A stretch of DNA of 64,000 nt from Planotetraspora mira. GTDB lineage: Bacteria > Actinomycetota > Actinomycetes > Streptosporangiales > Streptosporangiaceae. Shown piece after piece: positions 46,524 to 54,692 of the stretch; position 1 is the first letter of the stretch; every line of letters begins with the position of its first letter. The notes under the pieces were generated by a model. The model was not told the DNA's origin, did no database searches, and saw only the letters and a program-made list of their open reading frames with translations. The DNA lies in assembly GCF_016863275.1 (NCBI RefSeq), contig NZ_BOOO01000019.1, positions 124,001-188,000 of the forward strand, given 5' to 3'. Made by a program: the position numbers and the translations under genes.

Positions 46524-47576
46524 ATGCCACCACCTATGTCCGTGCCCGTTTGGGTCTGGGCCGCGGCCCTCGCCGGTCTGCTCGCGCTCATCCTGCTCGA
46601 CCTCGTCGTGGTCGACAGGAAACCCCACAAGATCAGCGTGGCCGAGGCGGCGAAGTGGGTCGCGTTCTACATCGGCTGCGCCGTGGCCTTCGGAATCGGC
46701 GTCTGGATCTTCGGTGGAAGCGAACAGGCGGCCGGCTTCGCCACCGGATACATCACCGAGTATTCGCTGAGCGTCGACAACCTCTTCATCTTCATGATCA
46801 TCATGGCGAACTTCGCGGTGCCCGAGATCCACCAGCACCGGGTGCTGCTCATCGGGATCATGATGGCGCTGGTCATGCGCGGCGTCTTCATCGGCGTGGG
46901 CGCGCAGGCCGTCCAGAATTTCAGCTGGATCTTCTGGATCTTCGGCGGAATCCTCATCTACACCGCCTGGAAGTTCGCCTCCGACAAACAGGAGTCCGAG
47001 GAGTACGACCCCAACGGGGGCCTGGTACGACTCGTCCGCAAACTGTTCCCGGTGACGGACGACTATCACGGGTCACGGCTGACGATCAAACGGGACGGCC
47101 GTCGCTGGGTGACCCCGATGTTCATCGTCATCGTCGCCATCGGCGGGGCGGACCTCGTCTTCGCCGTCGACTCCATCCCGGCGATCTTCGGCATCACCCA
47201 GGACGCATTCCTGGTCTTCGCGGCCAACGCGTTCGCCCTGATGGGGCTCAGGCAGCTCTACTTCCTGCTCGGCGGACTGGTGGAGAAGCTCGTCTACCTC
47301 ACCCACGGCCTGGCGGTCATCCTCGGCTTCATCGGCGTGAAGCTGGTGATGCACGCCCTGCACGAGAACGAGTTGCCGTTCATCAACGGCGGCGAGCACG
47401 TCACCTGGGTGCCCGAGATCAACAACTGGGTCTCCCTCGGCGTCATCGTGTCGGTCCTCGGCGTCACCACGCTGGCCAGCATCCTCAAGACCCGGCGTGA
47501 CGGGGGCGCCGACGAGACGTCCCCCGTCGACGCCGAGCCGCCCGCGCCGGAGGTGGCCGGCAACGCACCGCACTGA
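46524..47576 (+). CDS. TerC family integral membrane protein (Alx/MeeF-like)
   Basis: The 350-residue protein has about nine membrane helices. The TerC signature acidic residues within helices are seen in YSLSVDNLFIFMII and GGADLVFAVDSIPAIFG. A cytoplasmic loop rich in charged residues lies near residues 155-190. Relatives under manganese riboswitches export Mn2+ or load it onto exported proteins. The ATG is fixed by CGGAGG, which is also the strand trapped by the upstream riboswitch. It converges on the response regulator with 14 bases between stops. Confidence 0.95.
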   Translation: MPPPMSVPVWVWAAALAGLLALILLDLVVVDRKPHKISVAEAAKWVAFYIGCAVAFGIGVWIFGGSEQAAGFATGYITEYSLSVDNLFIFMIIMANFAVPEIHQHRVLLIGIMMALVMRGVFIGVGAQAVQNFSWIFWIFGGILIYTAWKFASDKQESEEYDPNGGLVRLVRKLFPVTDDYHGSRLTIKRDGRRWVTPMFIVIVAIGGADLVFAVDSIPAIFGITQDAFLVFAANAFALMGLRQLYFLLGGLVEKLVYLTHGLAVILGFIGVKLVMHALHENELPFINGGEHVTWVPEINNWVSLGVIVSVLGVTTLASILKTRRDGGADETSPVDAEPPAPEVAGNAPH

Positions 47577-47590
47577 GCGGGGGCGGCCGG

Positions 47591-48235
47591 TCAGCTGCCG
47601 AGATAACGGAGGACGGCGAGCACGCGCAGGCTGTACCCCGAGGTGTGCGACAGCTCGAGCTTGTCGAAGATCGCACTGATGTGCTTTTCGACCGCGCTCT
47701 GGGAGACATGGAGGAGCTCGGCGATCGAGGCGTTCGTGTAACCCTGCGCCATCGCGTCGAGCACCTCCCTTTCGCGCGGAGTCAGGTGACTCAGCGGATC
47801 GGTGTGGGTCGTCCTGGCGAGGAGCTGGCGCACCACCTCCGGGTCGAAGGCCGCCCCTCCCGCGCCGACCCGTTCCAGCGCGTCCATGAACTCGCCGACC
47901 TGGGCGACCCGGTCCTTGAGCAGATATCCAACTCCGGCCGTGTCCGCGGTGATCAGCTCCGTGGCGTAGCGCTTCTCGACGTACTGGGAGAGCACCAGGA
48001 CGGCGATGCCCGGCCGGCGCCGGCGGATCTCCAGCGCGGCCCGCAGACCCTCGTCGGTGTGCGTGGGCGGCATGCGGATGTCCACGACCACCAGGTCGGG
48101 GTGGTGCGCGTCGACGGCGTCGAGCAGCGCCTGGCCGTCACCGACCGCGGCGACGACCTCGTGCCCCTCCTCGACGAGCAGCCGGATCAGCCCTTCACGG
48201 AGCAACGTCGAATCCTCGGCAAGAATCAATCGCAT
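47591..48235 (-). CDS. NarL/LuxR family response regulator
   Basis: The 214-residue protein has a receiver domain with acidic residues AEDS, phospho-acceptor Asp52 (VVVDIRMPPTHTDEG) and LLKDRV. A LuxR-type helix-turn-helix follows at about residues 150-210 (LTPREREVLDAMAQGYTNAS, SQSAVEKHISAIFDKL). The PTHTDEG insert after the Asp marks the actinomycete group paired with DUF/PspC-like or Sensor-type kinases. Its ATG lies inside the 3' end of the kinase gene (10-base overlap), so the two form one system. Confidence 0.93.
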   Translation of the reverse strand: MRLILAEDSTLLREGLIRLLVEEGHEVVAAVGDGQALLDAVDAHHPDLVVVDIRMPPTHTDEGLRAALEIRRRRPGIAVLVLSQYVEKRYATELITADTAGVGYLLKDRVAQVGEFMDALERVGAGGAAFDPEVVRQLLARTTHTDPLSHLTPREREVLDAMAQGYTNASIAELLHVSQSAVEKHISAIFDKLELSHTSGYSLRVLAVLRYLGS

Positions 48236-49398
48236 GGGAACTCCGCGGTGATGGTCGTCGGGCCGCTCAAAGGGCTGTCCACGGCGAAGCGCCCGTCGAG
48301 GGCGGCGACTCTGCGGGCCAGCCCGGACAGTCCCCCGCCCGACGGGTCGGCGCCGCCGGATCCGTCGTCGCTCACCCGCACGACGATCATTTCGCCCTCC
48401 TCCTTGATCTCAACGACGACCTCCCGTGCCCCCGAATGCTTGGCCGCGTTGGCGACGGCCTCCCGTACGACGAAGTAGGCGGCGGTCTCGACCGTGCCCG
48501 CGGGACGCCGGGCCAGGCCGTACCGGACGGTGACCGGGACGCCGGCTCGTCCCGCGACGGCCGAGAGCGCGTCGTGCAGGCCGAGGGAGTCGAGTCCGCT
48601 CGGGTAGATCCGCCAGGCCACTTCGCGCAGTTCGTTCAGCGCCTCCTGCGCCTCCTGCTGGGCCTGGCGGAGGAGATCCTCCAGGTGTTCCTGCGAGCGT
48701 CCCCTCCGGGCCCGGCCGATCAGCAGTGCCAGGGCCACGAGTCGCTGCTGGACCCCGTCGTGGAGGTCCCGTTCGATCCGGCGCCGCTCCTGGTCGACCA
48801 CGGTGACGATGCCCGCCCGGCTCTCCGCCAGTTCGGCGACGCGCCGTTCCAGCGCCTCGGTGGAACTCGGGCCGAGGAAACGCCGGGCGATCCCCAGTTC
48901 CAGGGCCGCGACCCCGACGATCCCCATGATGTCGAGGAAGAGCATGACCACCCCGGCGACCGCGAGGTAGGCCACGATCCAGGGGGTGGGCGGGATGCCG
49001 TCCGGGCTCTCGCCCCGCGCCCATCCCACTACGAACGACACCCCGGTGGCGGCGCCGAGGCCCAGCAGGAACAGCACCAGGCCGCCCAGCACGCCGACGA
49101 GCCAACGGACGGCGAGGTAGGCGATCGCCCGGCCTCCGCGGTGTTCGGAGACGACCTGGCCGCCGAACAGGCCCAGCCGCCGGACCTCCAGTTCGGCCAG
49201 CCCGCCGGCGGCGAGGAGCACCAGCCGCGCCGACGCCGGCCCCGGCCGCCGATGGACGCGCGACACGAGCAGGATGGGCCCGGCCACGAGGAGGAAGACC
49301 ATTTCGACCGCGGCGGTCAGCGTCCCCAGGATGAGCGCCGCCAGCACCCGTCCCGCCCGTGCCGCCCGCGTGATCAGACGTTCCCGCCGCTCAGGCAT
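48226..49398 (-). CDS. Sensor histidine kinase (HisKA_3 type)
   Basis: The 390-residue membrane protein has two pairs of hydrophobic helices (about residues 15-45 and 95-165). The dimerisation helix follows with DQERRRIERDLHDGVQQRL (phospho-acceptor His near residue 205), then a GHKL ATPase domain with VREAVANAAKHSGA and VSDDGSGGADPSGGGLSGL. There is no separate extracellular sensor domain, suggesting it senses the membrane itself. ATG with GGAG seven bases upstream was chosen; an in-frame GTG eight codons earlier is the alternative. Confidence 0.91.
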   Translation of the reverse strand: MPERRERLITRAARAGRVLAALILGTLTAAVEMVFLLVAGPILLVSRVHRRPGPASARLVLLAAGGLAELEVRRLGLFGGQVVSEHRGGRAIAYLAVRWLVGVLGGLVLFLLGLGAATGVSFVVGWARGESPDGIPPTPWIVAYLAVAGVVMLFLDIMGIVGVAALELGIARRFLGPSSTEALERRVAELAESRAGIVTVVDQERRRIERDLHDGVQQRLVALALLIGRARRGRSQEHLEDLLRQAQQEAQEALNELREVAWRIYPSGLDSLGLHDALSAVAGRAGVPVTVRYGLARRPAGTVETAAYFVVREAVANAAKHSGAREVVVEIKEEGEMIVVRVSDDGSGGADPSGGGLSGLARRVAALDGRFAVDSPLSGPTTITAEFPCD

Positions 49399-49425
49399 GG
49401 ACGGCTCCGCGGCTCGCTCCACGCG

Positions 49426-50064
49426 TCACCGGGCGTGCCTGCCCGCGCCGCGGCGCTCCCGCAGCCGGACGGCGACGAAGCCGACCACGGCCACGACCAC
49501 CGCCACCACGACGACCTTGGACAGGATCCCCACGTACTGCTCCACCAGAGGCCAGCTCTCCCCGAGCAGATATCCCGCCATCACGAAGATCGTATTCCAG
49601 ATGAGGCTCCCGGAGAGGGTGAGGGCGAGGAAGGTGCCCATCGGCATGCGCTCCACCCCCGCGGGAACCGAGATGAGACTGCGGAACAGCGGGATCATCC
49701 GCCCGAAGAACACCGTCTTCGCACCATGCCGGCCGAACCACGCCTCCGCCTTCTCGATGTCGGCGACCTTGACCAGGGGCAGCCTCGCCGCGATCGCCAC
49801 CGTACGCTCCCGCCCGAGCAGCGCGCCGACCCAGTAGAGCGCGAGCGCCCCGATCACCGATCCCAGGGTCGTCCAGCACAGAGCGGCGATGAGACTCATG
49901 TCGCCCCTGCTCGCGGTGAAGCCCGCCAGGGGCAGGATCACCTCGCTCGGCAGTGGCGGGAAGAGATTCTCCAGAGCGATCGCCAGGCCCGCTCCCGGCG
50001 CCCCGAACCCCTCCATCAGTCCGATCGCCCATCCGGTGATTCCGTCAAGATCAGCTGCGTTCAT
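49426..50064 (-). CDS. DedA family membrane protein
   Basis: The 212-residue protein has the DedA/VTT signature: acidic ENLFPPLPSEVILPLAG in the first re-entrant region and GRMIPLFRSLISVPAGVERM in the second, with helices around them and a basic tail. DedA proteins translocate undecaprenyl phosphate or phospholipid and support envelope homeostasis. It lies just before the two-component kinase gene in the same direction, so it may be in one transcript with it. Confidence 0.92.
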   Translation of the reverse strand: MNAADLDGITGWAIGLMEGFGAPGAGLAIALENLFPPLPSEVILPLAGFTASRGDMSLIAALCWTTLGSVIGALALYWVGALLGRERTVAIAARLPLVKVADIEKAEAWFGRHGAKTVFFGRMIPLFRSLISVPAGVERMPMGTFLALTLSGSLIWNTIFVMAGYLLGESWPLVEQYVGILSKVVVVAVVVAVVGFVAVRLRERRGAGRHAR

Positions 50065-50220
50065 GTGACGAACCTACGAAGCGGCGGATGCGGGGACCAT
50101 GTGGCCGGCCGCCCGGCCCCGGATGGATCACCGGACCCCGGGGGTGGGGAAAACCGCACCCTGAAGACAGGACGGGCGTCCCGCGCACGCCATCGCCTAC
50201 CGCGGGGGCTTCCAGCCGTG

Positions 50221-50451
50221 GTGAAGCCGACCCGGGTCACCAACAAGATCCGGTCACTGCGATTCGCGGACGGCGAGATGACACAGGCGGAACTGGCACG
50301 TCGCATCGGCGTGACCCGCCAGACCGTCATCGCCATCGAACAGGGCCGCTACTCCCCCTCTCTGGAGATGGCCTTCCAGATCGCCCGGGTGTTCGGCGTT
50401 CCGCTCGACGAGGTGTTCCAGTACGGCGACAGCGAAGGAGAAACGCCATGA
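50221..50451 (+). CDS. Small XRE family regulator (YgzD/YozG-like)
   Basis: The 76-residue protein is little more than a helix-turn-helix: MTQAELARRIGVTRQTVIAI, EQGRYSPSLEMAFQIARVFG and an acidic tail LDEVFQYGDSEGE. This is the common one-domain regulator found before transporters or oxidoreductases. Two in-frame GTG codons stand side by side; the second was chosen. Its stop overlaps the following oxidoreductase ATG (ATGA), which is the likely target or partner. Confidence 0.88.
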   Translation: MKPTRVTNKIRSLRFADGEMTQAELARRIGVTRQTVIAIEQGRYSPSLEMAFQIARVFGVPLDEVFQYGDSEGETP

Positions 50452-51416
50452 AGGCGATCGCGCACGACAGGTGCGGCCCGCCCGACGTCCTGCGACTCGA
50501 GGACCTCGACATGCCGGAACCGGGAGACGACGAGGTGCTCGTCCGCGTCCACGCGGCCGGCGTCGATCCGGGCGTCTGGCACCTCACGACGGGCCTGCCG
50601 TACGCCGTCCGCCTCGGCTTCGGGCTCCGCGCGCCCAGGGCCCGCGTCCGGGGCATGGACATGGCGGGGCGGGTCGAGAGGGCCGGGAGGAACGTGACCC
50701 GGTTCAAGCCGGGTGACCAGGTGTTCGGCTCCTGCGACGGCGCCTTCGCCGAGTACGCGTGCGCCCGGCAGGACAGGCTCGCGGCGAAACCGGCGAACCT
50801 CACCTTCGAGCAGGCGGCGGCCGTCCCCGTCTCCGCGTGCACGGCCCTCCAGAGTCTCCGCGACAAGGGAGAGTTGCGGCCGGGGCAGAAGGTCCTGATC
50901 ATCGGCGCGGCGGGAGGCGTGGGGACGTTCGCGGTGCAACTGGCCAAGGCGTTCGGAGCGCACGTCACCGGCGTGTGCAGCACGACGAAGACGGAACTGG
51001 TCCGGTCGATCGGCGCGGACGACGTCGTCGACTACACACGGGACGACTTCGCGGACGCGGGGCGCCGCTACGACCTCATCCTCGACACCGCGGGCCATCG
51101 CTCGTTGTCACATCTCCGGCGTGCCCTCACCCCTCGCGGAACCCTTGTCCTCATCGGAGGCGAGGGGAAGGGCCGGTGGCCCGGAGGCATGGATCGCATG
51201 CTGAGGGCGCTCATGCTGACGCCGTTCACCGGCCATCGGCTGCGCGGGCTGTTCTCCACCCAGCGTCCGGAAGACCTGCGGCTCCTGGCCGAGCTCATCG
51301 AGGCGGGCGAGGTCACGCCGGTCGTCGAAAGGACGTACGCGCTGGACGAGGTCCCCGAGGCCGTCCGGCATCTGGCGGAGGGCCGGGCCCGCGGCAAGGT
51401 CGTCGTCACCCTCTGA
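50448..51416 (+). CDS. NAD(P)-dependent MDR family oxidoreductase
   Basis: The 322-residue medium-chain reductase has the GroES-like domain (VRVHAAGVDPGVWHLTTGLP, RVRGMDMAGRVERAG). The nucleotide loop IIGAAGGVGTFAVQLAKAFGA follows, and EVTPVVERTYALDEVPEAVRHL near the end. Zinc ligands are missing, as in quinone reductases and zeta-crystallin. It resembles actinomycete enzymes annotated as NAD(P)-dependent alcohol dehydrogenases. It is translationally coupled to the small XRE regulator. Confidence 0.9.
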   Translation: MKAIAHDRCGPPDVLRLEDLDMPEPGDDEVLVRVHAAGVDPGVWHLTTGLPYAVRLGFGLRAPRARVRGMDMAGRVERAGRNVTRFKPGDQVFGSCDGAFAEYACARQDRLAAKPANLTFEQAAAVPVSACTALQSLRDKGELRPGQKVLIIGAAGGVGTFAVQLAKAFGAHVTGVCSTTKTELVRSIGADDVVDYTRDDFADAGRRYDLILDTAGHRSLSHLRRALTPRGTLVLIGGEGKGRWPGGMDRMLRALMLTPFTGHRLRGLFSTQRPEDLRLLAELIEAGEVTPVVERTYALDEVPEAVRHLAEGRARGKVVVTL

Positions 51417-51428
51417 GCTCCGCGCACG

Positions 51429-52019
51429 TCAGGACCCCTTCGGCCGGGCCCGCACGTGCAGCCGCTCCCCCTGCGGGCCGAACAGCATGAGGACCTCGAC
51501 CGGCCGGGATCCGGCGTTGGCGAACGCGTGCGGCACGCGGGTGTCGAACTCGGCGACCTCCCCGGCGGCGAGAACGAGGTCGTGTTCGCCGAGGACCAAC
51601 CGCAGCCGGCCGGAGAGCACATAGAGCCACTCGTAGCCTTCGTGGACCTTCTGCTCCAGATCTCCGCACTCCGCGCCTCCCCCGGGCATGATCGCCTTGT
51701 AGGCGAGCAGCCCGCCGGGCTGGCGGGTCAGCGGCACGAACGTTCTGCCGTTCCGGGTGAAGGGACGCATGTGGACACGGGGGTCGCCGGTCGCCGGCGC
51801 GCCGACCAGTTCGTCCAATTGCACGCCGTAGGCCTTCGCCAGGGGCAACAGCAGTTCCAGAGTCGGTTTGCGCTGCCCGGACTCCAGGCGGGAGAGCGTG
51901 CTGAGCGAGATGCCGGTCGTCTCGCTCAGCTGGGCCAACGTGGTGTCCCTCTCCCGGCGGAGGGCGCGCAGCCGCGGGCCCACCGCCGTCAGCACGTTCG
52001 CGAGGTCGTCGTCTTCCAT
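51429..52019 (-). CDS. XRE family regulator with cupin sensor domain
   Basis: The 196-residue protein has an N-terminal helix-turn-helix (about residues 15-72, LAQLSETTGISLSTLSRLES) and a C-terminal cupin barrel (about 110-185, HEGYEWLYVLSGRLRLVLGE, AGEVAEFDTRVPHAFANAG) that should bind a small ligand. It is divergent from a methyltransferase with a perfect palindrome directly upstream of its start, its likely operator. Confidence 0.92.
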   Translation of the reverse strand: MEDDDLANVLTAVGPRLRALRRERDTTLAQLSETTGISLSTLSRLESGQRKPTLELLLPLAKAYGVQLDELVGAPATGDPRVHMRPFTRNGRTFVPLTRQPGGLLAYKAIMPGGGAECGDLEQKVHEGYEWLYVLSGRLRLVLGEHDLVLAAGEVAEFDTRVPHAFANAGSRPVEVLMLFGPQGERLHVRARPKGS

Positions 52020-52027
52020 CCCTCTAT

Positions 52028-52042
52028 TTGCCGGTCCGGCAA
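52028..52042. promoter_or_regulatory. Palindromic operator TTGCCGG-T-CCGGCAA
   Basis: A perfect 7-bp inverted repeat around one base lies nine bases upstream of the XRE-cupin ATG and 77 bases before the divergent methyltransferase. AGAGGG separates it from the XRE start. The placement fits autoregulation and control of the methyltransferase. Confidence 0.6.
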
Positions 52043-52118
52043 GCAGGTTTGTCAACTTCCGCCGTCCAGGGGGAGCATGCGTACGCATCGGCCACGACAC
52101 ACAGGAGGACGGACAGCG

Positions 52119-52751
52119 ATGACCGAGGACACCATGTCGGACGAGGAGTTCTGGGACGCCCGCTACGGGCACAGCGACCAGGTCTGGAGCGGGAACCCCA
52201 ACGTCATCCTGGTCCGCGAGGTCACCGACCTCCAGCCGGGCAGGGCACTGGACCTGGGATGCGGCGAGGGAGCCGACGCGATCTGGCTCGCCCGGCGTGG
52301 GTGGCACGTGACCGCCACCGACATATCCCGCGTCGTCCTCGGCCGCGCCGCCGGGCACGCTGAGGCCGCGGGCGTCGCCGACCTCGTCGACTGGCAACAC
52401 CATGATCTCGGCGAGTCCTTCCCCTCCGGCGAGTTCGATCTCGTCTCCGCCCATTTCCTGCACTCGCTCGGGGACATGCCGCGGGAGCGGATCCTGCGGA
52501 CCGCGGCCGCGGCCGTCGCACCCGGTGGCGTGCTGCTCGTCGTCGGCCATTCGGGACCTCCCCCCTGGGACCACGACCATGCCCACGTGGCACTGCCGAA
52601 GCCGGAAGAGGTCCTCGAGGCCCTCCGTCTCCCGGACGGGCAGTGGGAGGTGCTGCTCTGCGAGGAGCACGAGCGGCTCCAGACCGCCCCAGACGGAAGC
52701 CCCGCCACGCGGACGGACAACGTCGTCAAGGTCCGCCGCCTGAGCGAATGA
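52119..52751 (+). CDS. Class I SAM-dependent methyltransferase
   Basis: The 210-residue protein has the SAM motif ALDLGCGEGADAIWLARRGW near residue 45 and acidic ATDIS at the next strand. FWDARYG at the N-terminus is typical of the small TehB-like methyltransferases that act on oxyanions or small molecules. AGGAGG lies upstream, at a slightly long distance from the ATG; a second ATG five codons on is possible. It is probably controlled by the divergent XRE-cupin regulator. Confidence 0.9.
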   Translation: MTEDTMSDEEFWDARYGHSDQVWSGNPNVILVREVTDLQPGRALDLGCGEGADAIWLARRGWHVTATDISRVVLGRAAGHAEAAGVADLVDWQHHDLGESFPSGEFDLVSAHFLHSLGDMPRERILRTAAAAVAPGGVLLVVGHSGPPPWDHDHAHVALPKPEEVLEALRLPDGQWEVLLCEEHERLQTAPDGSPATRTDNVVKVRRLSE

Positions 52752-52851
52752 GCCGCCCGGCCCGGCCGGCTTCGCCCGGCCGGATGACCTCGATGCCGGA
52801 CACCTGCGTATGCTCCATGTCGCCAAGCCTGACCGTCCTGGAGCGTGTCGC

Positions 52852-53829
52852 ATGACGATCCCCGATCTCTCGGTGTCCCTGGGCTACTGGCAGGACCGCC
52901 CTCCGGAGGAGGCGCTGCTCACCGCCGAGACCGCCGACCGGCTCGGGTACGGCGAGCTGTGGATCGGCGAGATGGCGACGTACGACGCGTTCGCCCTGGC
53001 CACCCGGGTCGCCGGCGTGACCGGGGAGATCGCGCTGACCCTCGGCCCGCTGCCCGTCTCCGTCCGCGACCCGATGACCATCGCCCGCGGCGCGGCCTCG
53101 GTGGCCGGCCTCACCGGCAGGCGGGTCGGCGTCGCCATCGGCACCTCCAGCGACGTCGTCGTCGCCGGCTGGCACGGCCGTGACCGGCGCCGGGCGGGCA
53201 CGGCCCTGCGGGAGTCGGCGGTGGCGCTGCGGCAGTTGCTCGACGGGAACAAGACCACATTCGAGGGCGAGGTGGTGCGGACCCGCGGTTATCACCTGCG
53301 GCTGCCCGCACCGGAGTCCGAGCTCACCATCGCGGCGTTCGGTCCGGCGGCGGTGCGCACCGCCGCCCTCCACGCCGACCGGATGGTGCTGAACCTCATC
53401 ACCCCGCGGTCCGCCGCGGTCCTCGTCGAGCGGATGCGGGACGAGGCCAGGAAGGCGGACCGCGCCGTGCCGAGGGTGGCCGCCTGGGTGACCGCGGCCG
53501 TCGACCCGTCCGAGGCGGCGCTGGAGCAGATCCGCCGGGCCGTCGTCGGTTATCTCGCCGCCCCCGGATACGGCGAGATGTTCGGCGAGGCCGGCTTCGA
53601 GGATCTGGTGCGATTCGCCAGGACCCGGCCGCACCCGCGTGACCTGCTCGCCGAGATCCCGGAAGAGCTGGTCGCGGCGGTCGGACTCGTCGGGGACGGC
53701 GACGCCGTACGTTCCCGCCTCGAGGAGTACGCGGCCGCCGGCGTCGACGAGGTCGCGCTCGTCCCCGTCAGCGTCCCCGACGACCCCTGCGGCGGAAGGA
53801 CCATGGCGGCGTTGCGCGCCCTGACGTGA
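52852..53829 (+). CDS. LLM-class oxidoreductase (F420-dependent type)
   Basis: The 325-residue luciferase-like barrel protein begins LSVSLGYWQDRPPEEALLTA and has the cofactor-binding GELWIGEMATYDAFALAT. LTGRRVGVAIGTSS and PAPESELTIAAFGP come next, and DEVALVPVSV is at the end. Full length for the F420-dependent group; hydride transfer from F420 is likely by homology, the substrate unknown. GGAG precedes the ATG. Confidence 0.9.
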   Translation: MTIPDLSVSLGYWQDRPPEEALLTAETADRLGYGELWIGEMATYDAFALATRVAGVTGEIALTLGPLPVSVRDPMTIARGAASVAGLTGRRVGVAIGTSSDVVVAGWHGRDRRRAGTALRESAVALRQLLDGNKTTFEGEVVRTRGYHLRLPAPESELTIAAFGPAAVRTAALHADRMVLNLITPRSAAVLVERMRDEARKADRAVPRVAAWVTAAVDPSEAALEQIRRAVVGYLAAPGYGEMFGEAGFEDLVRFARTRPHPRDLLAEIPEELVAAVGLVGDGDAVRSRLEEYAAAGVDEVALVPVSVPDDPCGGRTMAALRALT

Positions 53830-53849
53830 CCGGCCGCTCCTACTCGCGC

Positions 53850-54560
53850 TCACGCAGGCGCTGTTCCCCGCCCGAAGGTTCTGCCGAGCAGGACGTATCC
53901 GAGCGCGTACGGCGCGGCGCCAATGATCTCGAAGAGCGATGTGATCATTGAATGCGGCCCGAAGCCGAACAGCGACGCAGTGCCACCGAGCGCGTACACC
54001 ACGCCACCGAATCCCAGCAGCAGACCAGTCCACCGCTGGCCGTACCGGTTGAGCAGAAGGGCGAGCAGCACGTACCCCAGAGGGAAGAGGACGTTGGCCG
54101 CCAGCACAATGATGCTGCCTTCGATGTCGAGATCCGCGGACGTGTGCACGATCTCGGGCGCGTACTTGGCCGCCACCGGGTTGTGGCCGCCATCGAAGAT
54201 GATGAGACCGAACCAGAACATGGTCCCGACCAGAGCGGTGTACAGCGCCGCAAGTCCTCGCGGACCGAACCCGCGCATACCCAGAGCCAGAACACCGGCC
54301 AGACAGGTCGCCTGCACCAGCAGGCTGATCGCTTCCATGGAATGAGTGAACGCGTACCACTCGGCGTGCGCCGCTATGGCGTGCCCGTCGCGCGCCGGGT
54401 GCAGTATGACGGTGAGCAGGAACAGCGGCCCCCCGATCATCGCGGTCATCCTCACCGTCATCCGTACATGCCGAGTGTCGTCCTCGGTATCGCCTTGACG
54501 AAGGCGTCCGCGGGGCGTCATCGTCCCAGCGGCACCTTGCGCCGAGCGGTGGACAGTCAT
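53850..54560 (-). CDS. Multi-pass membrane protein of unknown function
   Basis: The 236-residue protein has a polar N-terminal 35 residues and then six or seven membrane helices. The loop IIFDGGHNPVAAKYAPEIVH between helices three and four is distinctive. I do not recognise a function. AGGAG seven bases before the ATG fixes the start. It lies downstream of the MFS efflux gene in the same direction, and two TTCAGGC words in the 132-base gap resemble part of the TetR operator box seen before the MFS gene. Confidence 0.7.
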   Translation of the reverse strand: MTVHRSAQGAAGTMTPRGRLRQGDTEDDTRHVRMTVRMTAMIGGPLFLLTVILHPARDGHAIAAHAEWYAFTHSMEAISLLVQATCLAGVLALGMRGFGPRGLAALYTALVGTMFWFGLIIFDGGHNPVAAKYAPEIVHTSADLDIEGSIIVLAANVLFPLGYVLLALLLNRYGQRWTGLLLGFGGVVYALGGTASLFGFGPHSMITSLFEIIGAAPYALGYVLLGRTFGRGTAPA

Positions 54561-54692
54561 CCTTGTTCTCCTCATCTGTTGGTTCAGGCCGATGTGCCGT
54601 CGGTTCGCCTGCGTGCAGGTGGGCTCTGTGTTCAGGCACACCGCTCATGGGCGTGGGTGGTCAGGTATGCGGTGCGCAGCTGACGCGTGGCA

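Noticed and set aside
50088-50220. Longer version of the gene at 50.4 kb starting upstream
   Set aside because: The open frame is out of frame with the small XRE gene it would overlap, and the ATGA junction gives a clean start for the oxidoreductase.
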